Shown in pieces: positions 9,839 through 19,300 of a stretch of DNA of 64,000 nt. Under the pieces are notes generated by a model. The model was not told where the DNA came from and did not search any database. It saw only the letters and a list, made by a program, of their open reading frames with translations. This DNA is from Ramlibacter sp. (lineage in GTDB: Bacteria > Pseudomonadota > Gammaproteobacteria > Burkholderiales > Burkholderiaceae_C): contig JAJTCN010000036.1 in NCBI GenBank assembly GCA_021323335.1, forward strand, positions 1 through 64,000, read 5' to 3'. Position 1 is the first letter of the stretch. The number at the start of each line of letters is the position of its first letter. Position numbers and translations under genes: made by a program.

Positions 9839-10699
9839 TTACTGCAGCAGCCTCTCCGGATTCGCATCCAGCTTGGCCAGCGCGTCGCGCGTTGCGCGCA
9901 CGGTCAACGCCTCTTCCTCGGTCGGCACCAGCAGGCCGGCCTGCAGGTAGGCGCCCAGCCGGCGCAGCGGCATGAGGTAGCAGTAGCCGTCGCTGGCGGC
10001 GAACAGGTGCAGCTGGCGGCGGTCGCTCGCCCAGCTGTACTGCACCTGCCGGATCTTGCCGTTGTGGTCCAGCGTGAACCAGTTGCCCGGTTGCAGCTCG
10101 TTGGCCCACGCCATCATGGCGGCATTCGGCTGCGAGCCGCCGGTGCTGATCACCTCGATCATCGAGGCGTCGATGCCCAGCATCATCTCGATGCTTTCCT
10201 GGTCCAGCGGCAGCTCGCCGGCATCGTCGTCGGAGACGAAGTCTTCGAGGTTGGCCAGGCGCTTGGTCATCTCCTCGATGCGCGCGTGCGGGATGGCCTC
10301 GGTCTTGGACAGGAAGGCGTCGGCCAGCGTGTCGCCGATGGACTTGATGTGGTTTTCCTGGTCGCCGCCGTCCAGCCCCAGCAGCGTCATGCCGCGGCGC
10401 AGGCGCGCCAGCAGGTCCGGCAGGTCCTGGATCACCTTGGCGCGGTCGTCGCGGTTCGGCTTGGCGCTGGCCGCCCACACCAGGTCGCTGGCGGACTTCT
10501 TCAGCGCCAGCGTTTCCTCGTGCTGCGGCCCGTTCTTCACCGCGGACACCGCCAGCACCTCGGCCCAGACCTTGAACAGGAACTCGCGGATCTCGTCTCG
10601 CACCGGGATGTCGCTGAGCATCTTGCGCAGCTCGATGGTGTACTGGATCGCCATCGTCTCCTTCTGCTCCACCTGCTGGGCGACGCTGACGAGCTTCAT
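9839..10699 (-). CDS. DUF1631 protein, C-terminal part in a separate frame
   Basis: A 286-residue frame that matches the C-terminal half of DUF1631 proteins: VAQQVEQKETMAIQYTIELR near the start, then IREFLFKVWAEVLA around 45-58, with a C-terminal region containing WFTLDHNGKIRQVQYSW. No function is established for the family. Its ATG overlaps the stop of the preceding DUF1631 frame (ATGA), so coupled translation is possible. In relatives as I recall them both parts are one polypeptide, with about 30 extra residues between VIEQ and VSVAQQ, so this looks like a frame break from an internal deletion and not a true second gene. Confidence 0.75.
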   Translation of the reverse strand: MKLVSVAQQVEQKETMAIQYTIELRKMLSDIPVRDEIREFLFKVWAEVLAVSAVKNGPQHEETLALKKSASDLVWAASAKPNRDDRAKVIQDLPDLLARLRRGMTLLGLDGGDQENHIKSIGDTLADAFLSKTEAIPHARIEEMTKRLANLEDFVSDDDAGELPLDQESIEMMLGIDASMIEVISTGGSQPNAAMMAWANELQPGNWFTLDHNGKIRQVQYSWASDRRQLHLFAASDGYCYLMPLRRLGAYLQAGLLVPTEEEALTVRATRDALAKLDANPERLLQ

Positions 10700-12945
10700 T
10701 GCTCGATCACCTGCACGACGCGGCGGATCTCCGCCTCCATCGCGCTGCCCGAGATGTCCGTGGAGTCGAAGCCGAGCACGCACGAGCCCATGCGGTCGAT
10801 CAGCTGGCGCGCCGGGTGCTCCAGCGTGCCGAAGAATTCGGGCTCGGCCAGGGCCACGCGCAGCACCGGCATCTGCAGCCGGGCGAACCAGACACGCACC
10901 GTGGCTGGAATGCGCTCCTCCGCCAGGATGCTCTGGAACATCAGCGCCACGATCTCGATCGTGGCCTTTTCGCTGGTGGACGCGGCCTTCTTCTTGAGGT
11001 CCTGGGTGCGGACGCGCAGGTCCTGCGCGACCTGTTCGACGGCCTCGTCGTCGAACACCACGATGTCGCCCGCCGTCACCGCCTCGTTGACGCGGGTCTG
11101 GACCTGCGTCTGCACCTGCGTCGCGTGCATCGTCACCGCCTGCACCAGCGCCGCGGACGGCGCCGGGCGCGTGGCTTCCGGCGCATCGAAGCCGGCCACC
11201 TTGTCGCGCAGCAGGCGCTTCAACTGGCCGATGACGCCGGACGCCCGGGCCTTGGCCCGCGCCAGCGGCGTCGTATTGGTCATCATGCGGGTCTCGTCCT
11301 GGATCCCGCCGCCCTGGGCCGTGGCGCCGCCACCACCCCCGCCCCCGCCACCCCCGCCACCCCCGCCATGACCGCCACCGCCACCGCCAGCGAAACCGGA
11401 CGCGGGGCCGCCCTGCCCATTGGAAGCGCCCTGCCAGCCGGCACCCTCGGTGCCGAAGCCGCCCTGGCCGCCGGGATAGGTCCCGCCGGCGAAACCGCCG
11501 CCTCCGTTGCCCGCGCCGCCGGAACCCGCGCCGCCGCGTTCGGAATACGCCGCCGGGCCGCCGCCCGCGCCATTCCAGCCGCCGCCGGCACCCGCGCCGC
11601 CGCCGCCGAACGCGGAGCCGCCCGCAAAGCCGGCGCCGCCGGAACCACCGCCGGAACCACCGCCGGAACCACCGCCTCCGCCACCGGAGCCACCGGAGCC
11701 ACCAGATCCACCAGATCCACTACCGTAGCCGCCGCCGGACCCGCCCGACCCGCCACCGTAGCCGCCGCCACCACCGCCAGAGCCACCGGAGCCACCACCG
11801 GCGTAGCCACCGGAGCCGCCGGAGCCACCACCGCCGGAGCCACCACCGCCGGAGCCGCCGGAGCCACCACCGCCGGAGCCACCAGAGCCCCCACCGCCGG
11901 AGCCACCGAACCCGCCCGGACCGCCGCCGCCGCCGTAGCCGCCGCCACCGTAGCCGCCAGTGCCGGCACCTGCGCTCCCGCCTCCAGCGCCGCCGAAGCC
12001 CGTCCCGCCGCCACCGCCACCGAAGCCGCTGCCCCCTTGGCCGCCGCCCCCGGGGCCACCGCCGCCACCGCCGCCACCGGCGAAACCGCCCTGGGTGGAC
12101 GCGCCCGCGTAGCCGGAGCCGGGGCCGCCGTGCGCGGAGCCCCCGAAGCCATTGCCGCCCCCGTGGCCATTGCCACCGCCAGAGCCGCCGCCCCCACCGC
12201 CGGAGCCGCCGCCTTGCCCGCCGCCCTGGCCGCCACCGAACCCCTGGCCGCCGGTACCCATGCCGGTCGGCTGTGCATCGGGCCGGCGCTCCGGACTCGG
12301 GGGCCGCTTCACACGCGAGCGCAGGTCGATGTGCGGCAGCACGCCGCTTTCCACCAGGAATTCGTTGGCTTGCTGGTAGCCCTCCAGCGCCCGCGGCACC
12401 ACCGCGTCCTGGATCACCTCCTTCACGGCCACCCAGGTCTCGCGCGTCAGCTTGGCAGCGCTCCACTGTTCCACCAGCATCTGCGACAGCGCCTCGGGCC
12501 GCAGCACGTCCTCGGTGGCGAGCTCCTCGCCGCCCTCCAGGTGGGTGATCCGCAGCTTCAGGTCATTCAGGTCCCAGACGGCCTTTTCCTGCACCGCCAT
12601 GGCCAGGCGGGAGGAAAGGATCTTGTTCTCGACGACGTCGTCGCCGATCAGCTCCAGGCTGGCGAGTTGCATGCGCACGCGCCCGGTGGCGGTGGGCGGG
12701 ACCACGGCGCGCCGCCACGACCGGGCCGCGGCATCGACCCAGCCGGCCGAGGCGCGCTCGAATTCGACCAGCTGGTCGCGCTTCTGCTGCATCGCCCGGC
12801 TGCTCTGGGCCGTGTTCATCTGCTCGGCCAGGGCGGTGCGGATGGACTCCACCAGCTCGGGCAGCACGCCCTGCATGTGGGCGACGAACCGCTCACGCGC
12901 CTGCCGCGCCAGGGGCGCCGAAGCAGGGGTGAGCGTGGACGACAT
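10696..12945 (-). CDS. DUF1631 protein, N-terminal part with long glycine-rich insert
   Basis: A 749-residue frame. Residues 1-227 and 548-749 match the N-terminal and middle parts of DUF1631 proteins (helical, cytoplasmic, unknown role), for example RARASGVIGQLKRLLRDKVAGFD and RVWFARLQMPVLRVAL. Residues 228-547 are a low-complexity segment made almost only of Gly, Ser, Ala, Asn, Gln and aromatic residues. The gene starts 10 bases after secF on the same strand, so it is probably co-transcribed with yajC-secDF. It ends EIRRVVQVIEQ at a TGA that overlaps the next frame, and the true protein should continue there. Confidence 0.8.
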   Translation of the reverse strand: MSSTLTPASAPLARQARERFVAHMQGVLPELVESIRTALAEQMNTAQSSRAMQQKRDQLVEFERASAGWVDAAARSWRRAVVPPTATGRVRMQLASLELIGDDVVENKILSSRLAMAVQEKAVWDLNDLKLRITHLEGGEELATEDVLRPEALSQMLVEQWSAAKLTRETWVAVKEVIQDAVVPRALEGYQQANEFLVESGVLPHIDLRSRVKRPPSPERRPDAQPTGMGTGGQGFGGGQGGGQGGGSGGGGGGSGGGNGHGGGNGFGGSAHGGPGSGYAGASTQGGFAGGGGGGGGPGGGGQGGSGFGGGGGGTGFGGAGGGSAGAGTGGYGGGGYGGGGGPGGFGGSGGGGSGGSGGGGSGGSGGGGSGGGGSGGSGGYAGGGSGGSGGGGGGYGGGSGGSGGGYGSGSGGSGGSGGSGGGGGGSGGGSGGGSGGAGFAGGSAFGGGGAGAGGGWNGAGGGPAAYSERGGAGSGGAGNGGGGFAGGTYPGGQGGFGTEGAGWQGASNGQGGPASGFAGGGGGGHGGGGGGGGGGGGGGATAQGGGIQDETRMMTNTTPLARAKARASGVIGQLKRLLRDKVAGFDAPEATRPAPSAALVQAVTMHATQVQTQVQTRVNEAVTAGDIVVFDDEAVEQVAQDLRVRTQDLKKKAASTSEKATIEIVALMFQSILAEERIPATVRVWFARLQMPVLRVALAEPEFFGTLEHPARQLIDRMGSCVLGFDSTDISGSAMEAEIRRVVQVIEQ
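11305..12264 (-). repeat. Glycine-rich low-complexity coding repeat
   Basis: About 960 bases built from GGN and AGC/TCC codons, encoding runs such as SGGSGGGGSGG and ending in a run of about 14 glycines near 11326-11367. On the plus strand it reads as CCGCC/CCACC-rich DNA. The block lies inside the DUF1631 gene. Replication slippage would explain its growth, and it is a likely trouble spot for sequencing. Confidence 0.9.
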
Positions 12946-12955
12946 CTGTGACGGC

Positions 12956-13909
12956 CTAGACGGTGGCGCCCGCGTTGGGGTCGTTGCCGTCGCCTTCGCG
13001 CTTGACCGGCGCCTTCACCAGGTCTTCGCGCTTGACGCCCAGCCACATCGCGATGGCCGCGGCGACGAACACCGAGGAATAGATGCCGAACAGGATGCCG
13101 ATGGTCAGGGCCAGCGCGAAGTAGTACAGCGTGGCGCCCCCGAACAGCAGCATCGACAGCACCATGATCTGGGTGGAGCCGTGGGTGATGATGGTGCGGC
13201 TGATGGTGGAGGTGATCGCGTTGTCGATCGTCTGCACCGTCGTCATCTTGCGGTAGCGGCGGAAGTTCTCGCGGATCCGGTCGAAGATGACGACCGATTC
13301 GTTGACCGAATACCCCAGCACCGCCAGCACCGCCGCCAGCACCGCCAGCGAGAACTCCCACTGGAAGAAGGCGAAGAAGCCCAGGATGATGACGATGTCG
13401 TGCAGGTTGGCGAGGATGGCCGCCACCGCGAACTTCCATTCGAAGCGCACGGCCAGGTAGATCATGATGCCGGCCACCACCATGGCCAGCGCCTTCAGCC
13501 CGTTGACCACCAGTTCCTCTCCCACCTGCGGCCCGACGAACTCGACGCGGCGCAAGGTGATGTTGGGATCCACGGACTTCAGGGCCGCGAACGTGCGGTC
13601 GCTCTGTTGCGCGGAGGTGACACCCTTTTGGGCGGGCAGCCGGATCAGGACGTCGCGGGCAGTACCAAAGTTCTGCACCTGGACGTCCGTGAAGCCGAGG
13701 CCGGCAACGGCCTTGCGCACCGCCTCGACGTCGGCGGGCTGCGAATAGCTCACCTCCATCACGGTGCCGCCGGTGAATTCCACCGACAGGTGGAGCCCCC
13801 GGGTCACGAGGAAAAACACCGCGGCGACGAACGTGAGGATCGAAATCACGTTGAACACCAGGGCGTTCTCCATGAACGGGATGTCCCGTCGAATCTTGAA
13901 AAACTCCAC
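12956..13909 (-). CDS. secF: Protein translocase subunit SecF
   Basis: An inner-membrane partner of SecD that uses the proton gradient to help SecYEG export proteins. The 317 residues contain an N-terminal membrane segment (about 17-36), the EFTGG motif at 44-48, VEFVGPQVG at 122-130, and the conserved membrane motif GYSVNESVVIFDRIRE at 199-214, followed by further membrane segments. The start MEFFKIRRDIPFM is as in relatives. It follows secD by 64 bases and precedes the DUF1631 gene by 10. Confidence 0.97.
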   Translation of the reverse strand: MEFFKIRRDIPFMENALVFNVISILTFVAAVFFLVTRGLHLSVEFTGGTVMEVSYSQPADVEAVRKAVAGLGFTDVQVQNFGTARDVLIRLPAQKGVTSAQQSDRTFAALKSVDPNITLRRVEFVGPQVGEELVVNGLKALAMVVAGIMIYLAVRFEWKFAVAAILANLHDIVIILGFFAFFQWEFSLAVLAAVLAVLGYSVNESVVIFDRIRENFRRYRKMTTVQTIDNAITSTISRTIITHGSTQIMVLSMLLFGGATLYYFALALTIGILFGIYSSVFVAAAIAMWLGVKREDLVKAPVKREGDGNDPNAGATV

Positions 13910-13973
13910 TGCCTGATTCCTTCGTGGGCTGGTTTCTTCCCGGGCCGGCCCGTGGAAAAAGCGCCTCTTGTGC

Positions 13974-15857
13974 TTACTCTGCCTTGGTTATAGCGCCATC
14001 CGGGTTCGGCCGCCAGACCGTTCCGATAGACACCGACTTGAGTTTCTTCTTCCGGCCGTACCAGAGGTTCACCAGGCCGCGCGAGAAGAACACGGCGGAG
14101 AACATCGACGTCAGGATGCCGATGCAGTGCACCACGGCGAAGCCGCGCACCGGCCCGGAGCCGAAGGCGAGCAGGGCGACGCCGGCGATCAGGGTGGTGA
14201 CGTTGGAGTCCAGGATGGTCGCCCAGGCCCGGTCGTAGCCGGTCTGGATGGCCGCCTGCGGGGAGGCGCCGTTGCGCAATTCCTCCCGCACCCGCTCGTT
14301 GATCAGCACGTTGGAGTCGATGGCCATGCCCAGCGCCAGGGCCATGGCCGCCATGCCGGGCAGCGTGAGCGTGGCCTGCAGCATGGACAGGATCGCCACC
14401 AGCAGCAGCAGGTTGACCGCCAGCGCCACCCCCGAGAACACGCCGAACAGCATGTAGTAGATGCCCATGAAGGCGACGATGGCGGCGAAGCCCCAGGCCA
14501 CGCTGTTGAAGCCCTTGGCGATGTTCTCGGCGCCCAGCGTCGGGCCGATGGTCATCTCCTCGATGATCTCCATCGGCGCGGCCAGCGAGCCGGCGCGCAG
14601 CAGCAGCGCGGTGTCGCTGGCCTCCACGGTGCTCATGCGCCCGGAGATCTGCACCCGGCCGCCGGCGATCTCGCTGCGGATCACGGGCGCGGTCACGACC
14701 TCGCCCTTGCCCTTCTCGAACAGCAGGATGGCCATGCGCTTGCCGACGTTCTCGCGGGTGACGTCGCGGAAGATCCGCGCGCCCTTGGCGTCGAGCGTCA
14801 GGTGCACGGCCGGCTCCTGCGTCTGGTTGTCGAAGCCGGCCTGCGCGTCGGTCAGGTTCTCGCCCGTCAGCACCACCTGCTTGCGCACGATGTTGGGACG
14901 GCCTTCGCGATCGAGGTAGCGCTCGGCGCCGAAGGGCACCGGCCCGCTGCCCGCCTCGGCGGCGCGGCCCTCGGAGCTTTCGTCCACCATCCGCACTTCC
15001 AGCGTGGCCGTGCGGCCCAGGATGTCCTTGGCGCGCGAGGTGTCCTGCACGCCGGGCAGTTGCACCACGATGCGGTCGGCGCCCTGCTGCTGGATCACGG
15101 GTTCGGCCACGCCGAGTTCGTTGATCCGGTTGCTCAGGGTGACCATGTTCTGCTTGAGCGCCTGGTCCTGCACGCGGCGCGCGGCTTCGGGCTTCAGCGT
15201 GGCGGTCAGCCGGGTCGTGTCACCGGAAACGGAGTCGGCCACCTGCAGGTCGGGGAACTGGTCGGCCAGCACGGCGCGCGCGGCCGCCAGCGCCGCCGGG
15301 TCGCGGAAGCTCACTTCCACCGTCTGGTTGTTGCGGTTGATGCCCGCATGGCGGATGTTCTTCTCGCGCAGCACCGAGCGCAGGTCGCCGGCATAGGACT
15401 CCGCCTTCTTGGTGATGGCCGCCTGCATGTCGACCTGCAGCATGAAGTGCACGCCGCCGCGCAGGTCCAGCCCCAGGTACATGGGCGCCGCATTCAGCGA
15501 GGCCATCCAGGCCGGCGTCTTCGACAGCAGGTTCAGCGCGACGACGTAGGGCGAGTCGTTCGGGTCCGGCGACAGCGCGCGCTGGATCACGTCCTTGGCC
15601 TTCAGCTGCGTGTCGGTGTTGTCCAGCCTGACCTTCAGCGAAGTGCCGTCCAGCACGATGGACTGCGGCTGGACGCCGGCCTGCGCCAGCGCCTGCTCGA
15701 CCCGGGCGCGGGTGGACTCGTCCACCTTGACGGTGCTGCGCGCGGACGCCACCTGCACGGCAGGGTCCTCGCCAAAGAAGTTCGGCAGGGTGTAGAGCAC
15801 CCCGATCAACAGCGCGACCACGAGGATCGCGTACTTCCAGAGGGGGTAGCGGTTCAC
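13974..15857 (-). CDS. secD: Protein translocase subunit SecD
   Basis: An inner-membrane translocase accessory with a large periplasmic region. The 627 residues are a normal length for Burkholderiales. Visible are the first membrane segment (about 8-27), the LGLDLRGGVHF motif (about 127-137), a periplasmic P1 region, and a C-terminal block of membrane segments beginning near 450 with the VLINERVREELR-type motif near 520. The start at 15857 is 3 bases past the yajC stop, so translation is probably coupled. SecF completes the complex downstream. Confidence 0.97.
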   Translation of the reverse strand: MNRYPLWKYAILVVALLIGVLYTLPNFFGEDPAVQVASARSTVKVDESTRARVEQALAQAGVQPQSIVLDGTSLKVRLDNTDTQLKAKDVIQRALSPDPNDSPYVVALNLLSKTPAWMASLNAAPMYLGLDLRGGVHFMLQVDMQAAITKKAESYAGDLRSVLREKNIRHAGINRNNQTVEVSFRDPAALAAARAVLADQFPDLQVADSVSGDTTRLTATLKPEAARRVQDQALKQNMVTLSNRINELGVAEPVIQQQGADRIVVQLPGVQDTSRAKDILGRTATLEVRMVDESSEGRAAEAGSGPVPFGAERYLDREGRPNIVRKQVVLTGENLTDAQAGFDNQTQEPAVHLTLDAKGARIFRDVTRENVGKRMAILLFEKGKGEVVTAPVIRSEIAGGRVQISGRMSTVEASDTALLLRAGSLAAPMEIIEEMTIGPTLGAENIAKGFNSVAWGFAAIVAFMGIYYMLFGVFSGVALAVNLLLLVAILSMLQATLTLPGMAAMALALGMAIDSNVLINERVREELRNGASPQAAIQTGYDRAWATILDSNVTTLIAGVALLAFGSGPVRGFAVVHCIGILTSMFSAVFFSRGLVNLWYGRKKKLKSVSIGTVWRPNPDGAITKAE

Positions 15858-15860
15858 GGC

Positions 15861-16193
15861 TTACTTGATCGAGCCCTTGGGCAGCACCTGGACGACGGCG
15901 GTGCGCTGCACCTGCACCTCGACGCCGGGCGCGATTTCCACGCCCAGGTAGGTGTCGCCGAGCTTGCTGACGCGGCCCAGCAGGCCGCCGGCGGTGGCGA
16001 CCTCGTCGCCCTTGGCGAGCGCCTCGACCATGGCGCGGTGCTCCTTCTGCCGCTTCATCTGCGGGCGGATCATCACGAAGTAAAGGACGACGAACATCAG
16101 CACCAGCGGCAGCAGGCTCATGAAGGAGGACTGCATGTCGCCGCCGGCTGCGGCGGCCGGCGCCGTTTGGGCGAAGGCGGAAGAAATGAACAC
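15861..16193 (-). CDS. yajC: Preprotein translocase accessory protein YajC
   Basis: A small single-span inner-membrane protein associated with SecDF. I choose the GTG at 16193, which yields a 110-residue protein starting (M)FISSAFAQTAPAAAAGG, because a GGAG site lies 5 bases upstream and relatives begin at this point. A longer in-frame ATG start would add 17 unrelated residues. A membrane segment spans about 25-41, followed by IRPQMKRQKEHRAM and a beta-rich tail ending in VVQVLPKGSIK. It heads the yajC-secD-secF operon. A TACAAT element about 80 bases upstream (16276-16281, minus strand) could be a -10 box. Confidence 0.94.
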   Translation of the reverse strand: MFISSAFAQTAPAAAAGGDMQSSFMSLLPLVLMFVVLYFVMIRPQMKRQKEHRAMVEALAKGDEVATAGGLLGRVSKLGDTYLGVEIAPGVEVQVQRTAVVQVLPKGSIK

Positions 16194-16287
16194 GGTTGCT
16201 CCAGGGTTCGGAAAGCCGTCAGGGGATGGGGACGCCCAAGGCACGGCCTGGCCGCTGCCATGGGAAAGAACTGGGGATTGTATGCGG

Positions 16288-16317
16288 GGGCCTCCCGTCC
16301 TTACGGAACGGAGGCCC
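16288..16317. terminator. Hairpin downstream of iorAB-type gene
   Basis: An imperfect inverted repeat (GGGCCTCCCGT / ACGGAGGCCC, one bulged base) lies between the oxidoreductase stop at 16362 and yajC. It may mark the end of the oxidoreductase transcript. There is no T tract on the minus strand, so this is a weak call. Confidence 0.3.
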
Positions 16318-16361
16318 GGCCGGATTCAAACCGGGGCGCGGGGCGGCCCCGGCCCGACCGC

Positions 16362-19300
16362 TCAGGCGGCCTGGCGCTGCGGCGCGGCGCCGCGCCACTG
16401 CTGCAGCAGGCGCTCCCACTGGGGCCGCACGGCCGCCAGGTTGCGCTCCTTCACGTGGCCGTAGCCCTTGACCTGCTCGGGCAGCCTGGCGATCTCCACC
16501 GCCAGCGCATGGTTTCCGGCCTGCAGCCCCGCGATGAGCTCCAGCACGGTCTGCCGGTACTCCTCGATCAGGGCGCGCTCGGTGCGGCGCTCCTCGGTGC
16601 GGCCGAACACGTCCAGCGCCGTGCCGCGCAGCCCCTTCAGGCGGGCCAGCAGGCGGAACAGGTGGAAGGTGGCCGGGCCGAACTTGCGCTTGACCAGCTC
16701 GCCCTTGTCGTTGCGCTTGGCGATCAGGGGCGGCGCCAGGTGGTAGTGGATCTTGAAGTCGCCTTCGAACTGCGCCGCCACCTTCTCCCGGAAGCCGGTG
16801 TCGGCGTGCAGCCGCGCCACCTCGTATTCGTCCTTGTACGCCATGAGCTTGAACAGGCCGCGGGCGACCGCCTCCGTCAGCGCCGCCTTGCCCAGCGGCA
16901 GCTCGGCAACGCGCACCCGCTCGACCAGGTCCTGGTAGCGCTGCGCATACGCGGCGTCCTGGTAGTCCGTGAGGAACTCGACGCGCCGGGCGATCACCGT
17001 CTCCAGCGTCTCGCGCTTCTTGAACTCCATCACCTGGCCGGCCGGCGCCATCAGCGCCGCGAGCGACGCGGGGTCGTGCGCGGCGCGGCGGCCCCACTCG
17101 AACGCCGCCTTGTTGTTCTCCACCTGCACCGCGTTGAGCTCCATGGCGCGCAGGATCGACTCGCGCGCCAGCGGCACCCAGCCCTTCTGCCAGGCGAAGC
17201 CGAGCATCAGCGGATTGGTGTAGATGCTGTCGCCGAGCGCGCGCTCGGCCAGCGCATCGGCCTGGACGGTGGCGAGCTGGTCACCGCCCACGGCCTTGCC
17301 GATTTCGATGGCGCAGGCGTCGGACGGGTTGTCCCAGGCGCCGTTCTTCACGAAGGCCGCGGTCGGCGTGCCATGGCCGTTGAGCGCCACGCGGGTGCGG
17401 CCGGGCCGCATGCGCAGCACCGTTTCCTTGCCGCCGGTGACGATGGGGTCGCAGCCGATGACGAGGTCGGCGGCGGCCGCGCTGACGCGCGTGGTGCGGA
17501 TCGCGTCCTGGTCGTCGGCGATGAGCACGTGGCTCCAGGTGGCGCCGCCCTTCTGGGCCAGGCCCGCGGAATCCTGCGTGACGATGCCCTTGCCTTCCAT
17601 GTGCGCGGCCATGCCGAGCAGCTGGCCGATGGTGATGACGCCGGTGCCGCCGACGCCGGCCACCACGATGCCGTAGGCCTCGCGGGTGGCGGGCAGTTGC
17701 GGCTCCGGCAGGGCCGCGCCTTCGTACGGCGAGGGCGCCGCCTGCTTCGCCTTGGACTTGCCCTTGAGCTTGCCGCCTTCGACGGTGACGAAGCTGGGAC
17801 AGAAGCCCTTCAGGCAGCTGGTGTCCTTGTTGCAGGTGCTCTGGTTGATGACGCGCTTGCGGCCGAACTCGGTCTCCAGCGGCTCCACCGACAGGCAGTT
17901 GGACTTGACGCTGCAGTCGCCGCAGCCTTCGCACACCAGGTCGTTGATCATCACCCGCAGCGCCGGGTCCACCATCGTGCCGCGCTTGCGGCGGCGGCGC
18001 TTCTCGGTGGCGCAGGTCTGGTCGTAGATCATCGCGGTGACGCCGGGCGTGTCGCGCAGTTCACGCTGCACGCGGTCGAGTTCGTCGCGGTGGTACACCT
18101 GCGTGCCTGCCGGCAGACCAGCGCCGTCGTACTTCTCCGGCTCGTCGCTCACCACGACCAGCTTGGCCACGCCTTCGGCGACCAGGCTGTGCGCGATCTG
18201 CAGCGGCGTGTGGCCCTCGGGCCGCTCGCCCACCGGCTGGCCGCCGGTCATCGCCACCGCGTCGTTGTAGAGGATCTTGTAGGTGATGTTGACACCGGCC
18301 GCGATGGCCTGGCGGATCGCCAGCGAGCCGCTGTGGAAGTAGGTGCCGTCGCCGAGGTTGGCGAACATGTGCTTGTCGGTCGTGAAGGGCTGCTGCCCCA
18401 CCCATGGCACGCCCTCGCCCCCCATCTGGGTGAAGCCGATGGTCGCCCGGTCCATCCAGGTGGCCATGAAGTGGCAGCCGATGCCGGCCATGGCGCGCGA
18501 GCCTTCCGGCACCACGGTGGACGTGTTGTGCGGGCAGCCGGAGCAGAACCAGGGCGCGCGGTCGCCCTTGACCTCCACCACCTGCATGGCGCGCTCCTTG
18601 GCCTCCAGGATCGCCAGCTGCGCGTCGATGCGCGCCTGCACGTCGGCGTCCAGCCCCATCTTCTTCAGGCGGCGCGCGATGGCGGCGGCGATGAGCGCCG
18701 GCGACAGGTCGGCGTTGGCGCGCAGCAGCGTGTTGGCGGTGGGGTTCGGCATCGACCATTCGCCGCCGGAGAAGTCCCCCTCGACCTCGTTGAACTTGCC
18801 CACCACGTTGGGGCGGACGTCGGGGCGCCAGTTGTACAACTCTTCCTTCAGCTGGTACTCGATGACCTGGCGCTTTTCCTCCACCACCAGGATCTCGCGC
18901 AGGCCCTTGGCGAATTCGCGCGTGCCCTGCGCCTCCAGCGGCCACACCACGCCCACCTTGTGCAGGCGCACGCCGATGCGGCGGCAGGTGGCGTCGTCCA
19001 GGCCCAGGTCCAGCAGGGCCTGGCGCGCGTCGTTGTAGGCCTTGCCGCTGGCGATGATGCCGAAGCGGTCGTTCGGGCCTTCGATCACGTTGTAGTTCAG
19101 GCGGTTGGCGCGGATGTACGCGAGCGCCGCGTACCACTTGTAGTCGAACAGGCGCGCCTCCTGCTCCAGCGCCGTGTCGGGCCAGCGGATGTGCACGCCG
19201 CCGGGGGGCATCTCGAAGTCGGTGGGCAGCTGGATCTGCACGCGCTCGGGATCGATCATCGCGGTGGCGCTGGACTCCACCACCTCCTGGATCGTCTTCA

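Noticed and set aside
11305-12264. CRISPR-like or tandem-repeat array
   Set aside because: Units are irregular, have no unique spacers and stay in frame as Gly/Ser codons, so this is a coding low-complexity repeat.
10699-12951. A 750-residue plus-strand frame opposite the DUF1631 gene, proline/alanine/threonine-rich in the repeat
   Set aside because: It is a mirror of the glycine-rich codons. Flanking parts read as shadow sequence, and the minus strand has family similarity on both sides of the repeat.
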